From Bacillota bacterium (GTDB lineage: Bacteria; Bacillota; Clostridia; Christensenellales; Aristaeellaceae): a DNA stretch of 64,000 nucleotides. The position numbers and the translations under genes are program-made. Position 1 is the first letter of the stretch. The number at the start of each line of letters is the position of its first letter. The stretch is taken from positions 7,801 through 71,800 of the forward strand of contig JAEZQK010000097.1 in NCBI GenBank assembly GCA_023413135.1, given 5' to 3'. The notes beneath the pieces were generated by a model. It did no database searches. It had not been told where the DNA came from and worked only from the letters and a program-made list of their open reading frames with translations. Of this stretch, positions 60,003-64,000 are shown one piece after another.

Positions 60003-60031
60003 TTGCTTTTCTTCAGGATGTATGATAAAAT
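60003..60031 (+). promoter_or_regulatory. Promoter of tRNA-Val
   Basis: TTGCTT (60003-60008), 17-bp spacer, TAAAAT (60026-60031), 24 bp before the mature tRNA 5' end. Confidence 0.65.
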
Positions 60032-60054
60032 ATTTTTCGCAACTGCTGTAGTAT

Positions 60055-60131
60055 GGGATTATAGCTCAGTTGGTTAGAGCGCCACGTTGACATCGTGGAG
60101 GTCATAGGTTCGAGCCCTACTAATCCCACCA
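60055..60131 (+). tRNA. tRNA-Val (anticodon GAC)
   Basis: Acceptor stem GGGATTA pairs with TAATCCC, followed by A and an encoded CCA end. D-arm AGCTCAGTTGGTTAGAGC, anticodon stem CCACG/CGTGG around loop TTGACAT (anticodon GAC, valine codons GUC/GUU), variable loop, and T-arm with GGTTCGAGCCC. All stems are intact. The 3' end borders a prophage-like segment, so this tRNA is a likely integration site. Confidence 0.97.
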
Positions 60132-60133
60132 TG

Positions 60134-60161
60134 AAAACCCTTGAGAAATCAAGGGTTTTTT
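60134..60161 (+). terminator. Terminator after tRNA-Val
   Basis: AAAACCCTTGA-GAAA-TCAAGGGTTTTTT, 11-bp stem, GAAA loop and T-run. Confidence 0.9.
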
Positions 60162-60175
60162 CATTTGTCTTTTAG

Positions 60176-60220
60176 TGGGCACATAAAACGTAGCGGTAAT
60201 TGGGCACAAAAGTGGGCACA
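60176..60220. repeat. Three short direct repeats TGGGCACA
   Basis: At 60176-60183, 60201-60208 and 60213-60220. Short direct repeats beside a tRNA with a tyrosine recombinase nearby are typical arm-type integrase binding sites. No second copy of the tRNA 3' end is seen in the window, so the other attachment site must lie outside or is lost. Confidence 0.45.
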
Positions 60221-60327
60221 GAGTACAAAAGTGCTGCCCCAACCTTAACGTGATGACGATACTTTTTATACGCATTTCGTTTAAATTATCCGTTTTCAAG
60301 CGCATATATACGGATGGTGTTATTTTA

Positions 60328-60353
60328 ATACAGAAGAGGGATACAGAAGAGGG
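60328..60353 (+). repeat. 13-bp tandem duplication at the XRE ribosome site
   Basis: ATACAGAAGAGGG occurs twice in immediate succession. The second copy provides the AGAGGG ribosome site of the XRE gene. A recent slippage or duplication that changes translation of the regulator is inferred. Confidence 0.6.
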
Positions 60354-60359
60354 ATGCGT

Positions 60360-60620
60360 ATGGTAAGAAACAGGCTGGCCATCCTGCTAGCTGAACGGAA
60401 ATGGAATCAAAGTGATCTTGTACGGGCTACAGGTATACGTCAGGGAACTATCAATGATATCTACCATGAGATGAGCGAAAGGATGTCCTTGGACCATATC
60501 GATTTGATTTGTGAAGCGCTTGAGTGCGAGATCTCCGACCTGCTGATACGCACTCCAAACAAAACGCCGCGGGTCAGCGATAGGTTTACCAAGAATAAAA
60601 ATAAAAAGGCCCCGGAATGA
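60360..60620 (+). CDS. XRE-family helix-turn-helix regulator
   Basis: An 86-residue Cro/CI-like DNA-binding protein. The helix-turn-helix is RLAILLAERKWNQSDLVRAT-GIRQGTINDIYHE, followed by LDHIDLICEALECEISDLLI, typical of the short YozG/Cro-type regulators, and a basic tail. ATG 60360 is preferred to ATG 60354 because AGAGGG would otherwise touch the start codon. It faces away from the lysis genes and could be a phage or element switch. A hairpin terminator overlaps the stop. Confidence 0.88.
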   Translation: MVRNRLAILLAERKWNQSDLVRATGIRQGTINDIYHEMSERMSLDHIDLICEALECEISDLLIRTPNKTPRVSDRFTKNKNKKAPE

Positions 60621-60634
60621 TCCGGGGCCTTTTA
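60605..60634. terminator. Bidirectional terminator between XRE and holin genes
   Basis: AAAGGCCCCGGA-ATGA-TCCGGGGCCTTT, 12-bp perfect stem with T-run on the plus strand and a run of Ts on the minus strand as well. It ends both converging genes. Confidence 0.9.
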
Positions 60635-60645
60635 TCGCTTATAGG

Positions 60646-61116
60646 TTATACGCCCGCGTTTGGCGGCTTTTCTTCTTGCTTCGCCTGCTCTAGTGTAAGC
60701 TGCTGCACGGCCGCCTCAATCGCTGCCCGTACCTTATCAGTATCTACATTATAGCCCCATTTGGCCAGATAAGCCTTGGCGGCCTCCAGCTTGTCCTCGC
60801 CCATGTGAGGCCCGATTAGCTTTTCAGCTGCATACACGGCAATGTGGGCGTAATTCATCAATTTCTTTTGCTGCAGCCACGGTATCACATACGCGGCAAT
60901 AGCAGCTGCGGCCAGGCCGATGGCGGCTTGCAGCAACGGAGTTAGATCCAGGGGCGGCCGTTCTGCCGGTTCTATGACGACGGAAGCCGGCACAGCTAGG
61001 CCGTCCACAGCGGTCTGTACCTCCAGCACCGGATGCTCTGCAAGGGCCACAAGGCCGTACAGGGGTAGGGCCAGTACCATGGCCAAGGCTAAGAGAAGAA
61101 TGAGAACCTTTTTCAT
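60646..61116 (-). CDS. Phage holin, LLH family-like
   Basis: A 156-residue membrane protein. A signal-like first helix (MKKVLILLLALAMVLALPLYGLVALA) is followed by a linker, a second helix (LLQAAIGLAAAAIAAYVIPW, about 64-83) and a C-terminal soluble part with AAEKLIGPHMGEDKLEAAKAYL and IEAAVQQL, which matches the LLH holin pattern of siphophages. It would form holes in the membrane to release endolysin. GGAAGG precedes ATG 61116. Last of the lysis genes in transcription order. No T-antiholin partner is seen. Confidence 0.75.
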   Translation of the reverse strand: MKKVLILLLALAMVLALPLYGLVALAEHPVLEVQTAVDGLAVPASVVIEPAERPPLDLTPLLQAAIGLAAAAIAAYVIPWLQQKKLMNYAHIAVYAAEKLIGPHMGEDKLEAAKAYLAKWGYNVDTDKVRAAIEAAVQQLTLEQAKQEEKPPNAGV

Positions 61117-61143
61117 TTGGAATACCTTCCCTTTCTATCCAGC

Positions 61144-61464
61144 TCAATGGCTGTTTATATGCTCGTCCAGGCGTTTGTGGGCGGAGGATGCCTTTTCCTC
61201 CACTCGGGTTATGCGCTCTTTCATTCCGCCCATTTCCTCGCGAGTGACGCGCTGCTCAACTTTGATGTCATCCACGCCGCGCATTATATAGCGGATATCG
61301 GCCTGAAGGTTGGCGTCGACGGTGCTTTCCTGGCGGGCCTCCACCTGCACTGCTTGCTTGTCCAGGCGCTTGTTACGGCGCCATAAGGCCACGCCCAGGA
61401 TGGCGCTGCATATCACTCCCAACGCCCCGATTATCCCCGCCACGATAGATACTGTCTGCTGCAT
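61144..61464 (-). CDS. XhlA-like small membrane protein with coiled coil
   Basis: A 106-residue protein: one N-terminal transmembrane helix (VSIVAGIIGALGVICSAILGVALW), a basic RRNKRLDKQ stop-transfer sequence, then a long charged helix (IKVEQRVTREEMGGMKERIT-RVEEKASSAHKRLDEH) that should form a coiled coil. Such proteins are common next to holin and endolysin genes of Bacillota phages and assist lysis. GGAGG precedes ATG 61464. It lies 27 bp upstream of the holin gene on the same strand. Confidence 0.75.
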   Translation of the reverse strand: MQQTVSIVAGIIGALGVICSAILGVALWRRNKRLDKQAVQVEARQESTVDANLQADIRYIMRGVDDIKVEQRVTREEMGGMKERITRVEEKASSAHKRLDEHINSH

Positions 61465-61544
61465 TGGTCGGTCCTCCTACTCTTTAGTGCATTAAAAAGG
61501 CTCGTGGCTAGGCCTGCAGGGCGCCCGTGGAAGATTCATAGCTA

Positions 61545-62456
61545 TCACCCCACTGACATGGTAGAGCCTGGCCAGGTGGCCAGTAATGCATCAGCCTGGG
61601 CCTTTGTGATGCCGGGGATTATGACGGTCACAAGGTCTTCTGCCGGCGGATTTACTTCTGGCTCCTTAAGCAGTGCCGCCCAGGTCCAGGGGCCGCATAC
61701 GCCATCCACGGTCAGGCCATGCAGCCCTTGGAATTGCTTAACAGCCGTTTCAGTTTCCCGGCCAAAATCGCCGTCTACGCCGTATCGTGGCAACTTGATG
61801 CCGTGGATCAGCAGGCGCTGCTGCATGCTGGATACGTAGGGCCCGGTAAACATATCATCTTGAGCACCACGGCTCAGTGTGGGCTGCAGCACTTTTGGGG
61901 TTTCCGGCTGAACGTCTGGAATGGTGGGTGTCGTTCCAACGTCCAGATCGCGTAGTTTCGCCCAGTGCGTGAAGCTACGTCCGGCCATGCTGCGTCGCAC
62001 AACGCCGTACTGGTGGCCCAGCGCTTCCGCTTCCGTGCCGTCGCCCAGGCACACAGCCACGTGTGCCATTTTGCTGCCGTCCTGGCGGAAAAGCATTATC
62101 CCTCGACTGTCGGCCGGCAGTGTGTCGATTGTGCCCTTGTCTTCCCATGTGTCTTGATTCCATTGGCTGGTAGCACCAGATACCAGCTTATAGCCGGCAG
62201 CTTCCGCGCAGGTTCTGGTGAGCTGGGCACAGTCATAGCATTTTATTCCAATCCATTGCGGGCCGTATTTGTAGATTTTGGCCGCGTAGTCAGGGTATTG
62301 CTTTGCCTGGGCATCAAGACGGGCCTGCGTGCATATCCAGCCGGTGGCGCCCATGATGTAGCCGCATACTACTTTTGATGCCGGCGGCGTACCTATGTAG
62401 GCGTCAACAGGGCAACGGTCAATGGCCGCCTGGACGATCAAATCACGCTTATCCAT
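61545..62456 (-). CDS. NlpC/P60-type endolysin with peptidoglycan-binding domain
   Basis: A 303-residue wall hydrolase. The N-terminal cysteine peptidase has C76 in GIKCYDCAQLTRTC and H132 in KMAHVAVCLG, with a third polar residue expected near H148 (EALGHQ). A linker (TPTIPDVQPETPKV) leads to a PG_binding_1 domain (VSSMQQRLLIHGIKLPRYGV-DGDFGRETETAVKQFQ). No signal peptide, as expected for a holin-dependent phage endolysin. AGGAGG lies 8 nt before ATG 62456. It cuts peptide links in peptidoglycan. A bacterial autolysin is less likely given its neighbours. Confidence 0.88.
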   Translation of the reverse strand: MDKRDLIVQAAIDRCPVDAYIGTPPASKVVCGYIMGATGWICTQARLDAQAKQYPDYAAKIYKYGPQWIGIKCYDCAQLTRTCAEAAGYKLVSGATSQWNQDTWEDKGTIDTLPADSRGIMLFRQDGSKMAHVAVCLGDGTEAEALGHQYGVVRRSMAGRSFTHWAKLRDLDVGTTPTIPDVQPETPKVLQPTLSRGAQDDMFTGPYVSSMQQRLLIHGIKLPRYGVDGDFGRETETAVKQFQGLHGLTVDGVCGPWTWAALLKEPEVNPPAEDLVTVIIPGITKAQADALLATWPGSTMSVG

Positions 62457-62524
62457 GGTCAATACCTCCTTTTTGAGTAATCAAAAGGGAGCGGTCTCCC
62501 GCTCCCGGCAAGTTGTTTCACTTT

Positions 62525-63523
62525 TTATTGGTTCAGGTGCTTCTTGTACTCATAGGCCGCAGTATCCCGGTCGGTCTGTGCGTATACAAGCGTTGTATCA
62601 AGGCTCTCATGCCCAAGTAGGTCGTGGATCACGTTGATCGAAACACCGGACTTAAGTCCCTGGGTAGCGAAGCTATGTCTGAGAAGGTGAGGATAGATAG
62701 ACTTGTTTATTCCCGCTTTGCCGGCGATCTTCTTTATTTCTACCTCAATGGACTTATGTCCCAGGCGCCCGTGTGGCTTTTTGCTATTGATGAAAAGTGC
62801 ATCTGTCTCGTGGATCCCTCGCTCCGCCAAATACTTTTTGAGGTAAACCTTTGCTTTTGCTGAGAAATAGACGATCCTTTCCTTGTCACCTTTACCAATA
62901 ACTCGAAGAGAATTGTCGGTCCAGTTGAGGTCTGCAATGTTGATCTTTGATAATTCATCTAACCGGACCCCTGTGCTGAAGAACATTTCCAGCATGCAGC
63001 GCTCCCGTGTAGTTGTGCATGCATCCCGAAGTAGCTCCAGTTCTTCCAGTGTCAATGCCTTTCGGAGCCGCTTTTCGACCTTTGACGGTTTGATCTTCCT
63101 GGCCGGGCTTTTTGCAATATACTCTTCATCCTCCAGCCACAAAAAGAACGCCTTCAGGATCGACTTCTCAGTCTCCAACGTGGTGCATTTTAGGTGTTTT
63201 GTTTCCACCAGGAAGGAAAGGAACTTTCGGATGTCGGCGGTAGTTACGGTAGATACGTTTTTCTGCACGAAGCTGGCAAAGCGATTCAGGTGGTACAAGT
63301 TATTATGCAGTGTCTTTTCACTTAATCCATCCAGGCGCTTGTTCTCCATATAGGACCGGATTTTATCTGGTATATCTGAAATAGCTTCCAGGCCCTCTTT
63401 GATCGTAATTATGTAGCAGCTTAGCGTTTCCTCCAGTATGATCCGCAAACCGTCTTGGTCGATCCCTGTCATCTGCTCCTTTGTTTTAACGAGAATCCTG
63501 CTGATGGCATCGTCAGTAATCAT
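62525..63523 (-). CDS. Tyrosine recombinase/integrase (XerD-like)
   Basis: A 332-residue site-specific recombinase. The N-terminal SAM-like core-binding domain (about 40-130) and catalytic domain are complete: R187 in TGVRLDEL, K214 in GKGDKER, H279-x-x-R282 in HLLRHSFAT, H305 in LLGHESL and nucleophile Y314 in TTLVYAQ. ATG 63523 follows AAGGAG at good distance; an upstream ATG at 63547 has none. It lies 68 bp upstream of the endolysin gene on the same strand, about 2.4 kb from tRNA-Val, and probably integrated the segment there. A chromosomal XerC/D role is unlikely because of the setting. Confidence 0.92.
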   Translation of the reverse strand: MITDDAISRILVKTKEQMTGIDQDGLRIILEETLSCYIITIKEGLEAISDIPDKIRSYMENKRLDGLSEKTLHNNLYHLNRFASFVQKNVSTVTTADIRKFLSFLVETKHLKCTTLETEKSILKAFFLWLEDEEYIAKSPARKIKPSKVEKRLRKALTLEELELLRDACTTTRERCMLEMFFSTGVRLDELSKINIADLNWTDNSLRVIGKGDKERIVYFSAKAKVYLKKYLAERGIHETDALFINSKKPHGRLGHKSIEVEIKKIAGKAGINKSIYPHLLRHSFATQGLKSGVSINVIHDLLGHESLDTTLVYAQTDRDTAAYEYKKHLNQ

Positions 63524-63631
63524 GATATTTCTCCTTGTTTTTTCCAAGGAGGCGTGCTATACTCAGCGTGTAGTCTCCTTGGAGATTTGCGGTAAAAAGG
63601 ATCCGATGCTTTGGCCGGCTGTGGATCCTTT

Positions 63632-63769
63632 TTATTTTATGATTCCAATGTCTTTGAGGAATAGAATACGTGCGTACTCAGATAGATTCATGCCGGCGGC
63701 CTTCGCCTTCTCGATAAGTTTCAATTTGTGCTCAGGCTCAATTCGCACAACCACCTGTTCTTCCTTCAT
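63632..63769 (-). CDS. Small ribbon-helix-helix DNA-binding protein
   Basis: A 45-residue protein not long enough for usual gene finders: MKEEQVVVRIEPEHKLKLIE then KAKAAGMNLSEYARILFLKD and IGIIK. A beta strand (QVVVRIEP), helix A and helix B (NLSEYARILF) form the Arc/CopG/MobC ribbon-helix-helix fold. GGAGGTGA precedes the ATG. A 24-bp palindrome that includes the -10 box of its own promoter lies 13-36 bp upstream, strongly suggesting self-repression. It precedes the recombinase on the same strand and may control it, as a copy-number or excision switch. No toxin partner is seen in the window. Confidence 0.8.
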   Translation of the reverse strand: MKEEQVVVRIEPEHKLKLIEKAKAAGMNLSEYARILFLKDIGIIK

Positions 63770-63781
63770 CCCTTCACCTCC

Positions 63782-63821
63782 AATGCATTACAATTGTAAT
63801 GCATTTGTCGAATGTTGTCAA
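63782..63821 (-). promoter_or_regulatory. Promoter with 24-bp palindromic operator
   Basis: On the minus strand TTGACA (63816-63821), 17-bp spacer, TACAAT (63793-63798). The -10 box lies inside the perfect palindrome AATGCATTACAA / TTGTAATGCATT (63782-63805). It drives the ribbon-helix-helix gene and probably the recombinase. Confidence 0.8.
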
Positions 63822-63906
63822 GAAGGAAAATGGAAAGGGAGCGCTTTTAAGCGCCCCCTGGTTACTTCGCAATATGAAACAATTATGATCTCGATAGATT
63901 AATCGG

Positions 63907-63935
63907 TTGATAGAATCTGGGAATTGGCATATAAT
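63907..63935 (+). promoter_or_regulatory. Promoter with palindrome over the -10 box
   Basis: TTGATA (63907-63912), 17-bp spacer, TATAAT (63930-63935). The -10 box is the centre of the palindrome GGCATAT-A-ATATGCC (63926-63940), a likely operator. It faces the truncated gene at 63974. Confidence 0.7.
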
Positions 63936-63973
63936 ATGCCTAACTAGCAGTATACGATAGAAAGAGTGAGAGT

Positions 63974-64000
63974 ATGAACTCGACGGTCATCAATTCAGGA
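63974..64000 (+). CDS. Start of a gene cut by the window end
   Basis: ATG at 63974 follows GAGTGAGAG and the promoter at 63907; it encodes MNSTVINSG before the window ends. Too short to identify. Its controlled promoter in a mobile segment suggests an element gene. Confidence 0.45.

Noticed and set aside
62525..63523. Housekeeping XerC/XerD
   Set aside because: Catalytic residues fit, but location between an endolysin gene and a ribbon-helix-helix regulator next to a tRNA fits an element integrase.

Overview
The window looks like chromosome of an anaerobic Gram-positive bacterium of the Clostridia (Bacillota). Pointers are the LplB/LplC-type sugar transporter, a YesM/YesN-type two-component pair, ECF sigma factors overlapping their anti-sigma genes, YuxH-type EAL-HDOD proteins, a candidate Re-citrate synthase, AGGAGG ribosome sites and consensus -35/-10 promoters. 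The flanks are moderately GC-rich. From about 32 to 47 kb the DNA is visibly AT-richer, as expected for an acquired surface-polysaccharide locus. No genus is claimed; no homology search was run.

Layout. 0-6 kb: a c-di-GMP sensor (GGDEF plus HD-GYP, cut by the window edge), a Mef-like macrolide-type exporter behind a short leader peptide, and an EamA exporter. 6-13 kb: an oligogalacturonate-lyase-like propeller protein, a carbohydrate ABC transporter (two permeases and a binding protein), an SGNH hydrolase, a GNAT enzyme and a NUDIX enzyme. 13-19 kb: repeats, an isopropylmalate/homocitrate/Re-citrate synthase-like enzyme with an aminotransferase, then a TetR regulator and a condensation-type acyltransferase. 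18.7-27.7 kb: two ECF sigma/anti-sigma pairs flanking an SH3b wall protein and a divergent AraC / two-paralogue locus. 27.7-28.5 kb: repeats, including two direct copies of a highly structured unit.

28.6-47.3 kb is the most interesting region: a glycan locus with two converging operons. The plus-strand operon holds an epimerase, a GT-B/seven-bladed-propeller fusion, a TarI/IspD-like cytidylyltransferase, GT2, GT32 and WbsX-type enzymes, two GNGPSL (DUF115/Maf/GT42-like) putative transferases and a decayed neuA. The minus-strand operon holds a polysaccharide pyruvyl transferase, two radical SAM proteins, a short NeuB-type synthase and a NeuA-KdsC fusion. Together they suggest a nonulosonic acid (possibly KDN-like, through a 9-phosphate) that is activated with CMP and built into a glycan that may also carry CDP-alditol and pyruvyl groups. 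Six proteins here begin with the same type of small Rossmann-like domain fused to unrelated catalytic domains.

47.8-59.8 kb: deoxyribose-phosphate aldolase, a tandem duplication of an EAL-HDOD gene together with its promoter, GH94 phosphorylase plus phosphohexomutase (phosphorolysis to hexose-1-phosphate, then hexose-6-phosphate), and a histidine kinase / binding protein / response regulator set without functional permeases; a collapsed RbsC/YjfF-like permease lies just after it. 60-64 kb: tRNA-Val(GAC) followed by a prophage-derived or integrative segment with an XRE regulator, holin, XhlA-like protein, NlpC/P60 endolysin, tyrosine recombinase and a tiny ribbon-helix-helix repressor with a 24-bp palindrome over its own promoter. 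No CRISPR array, rRNA operon or intact transposase was seen.
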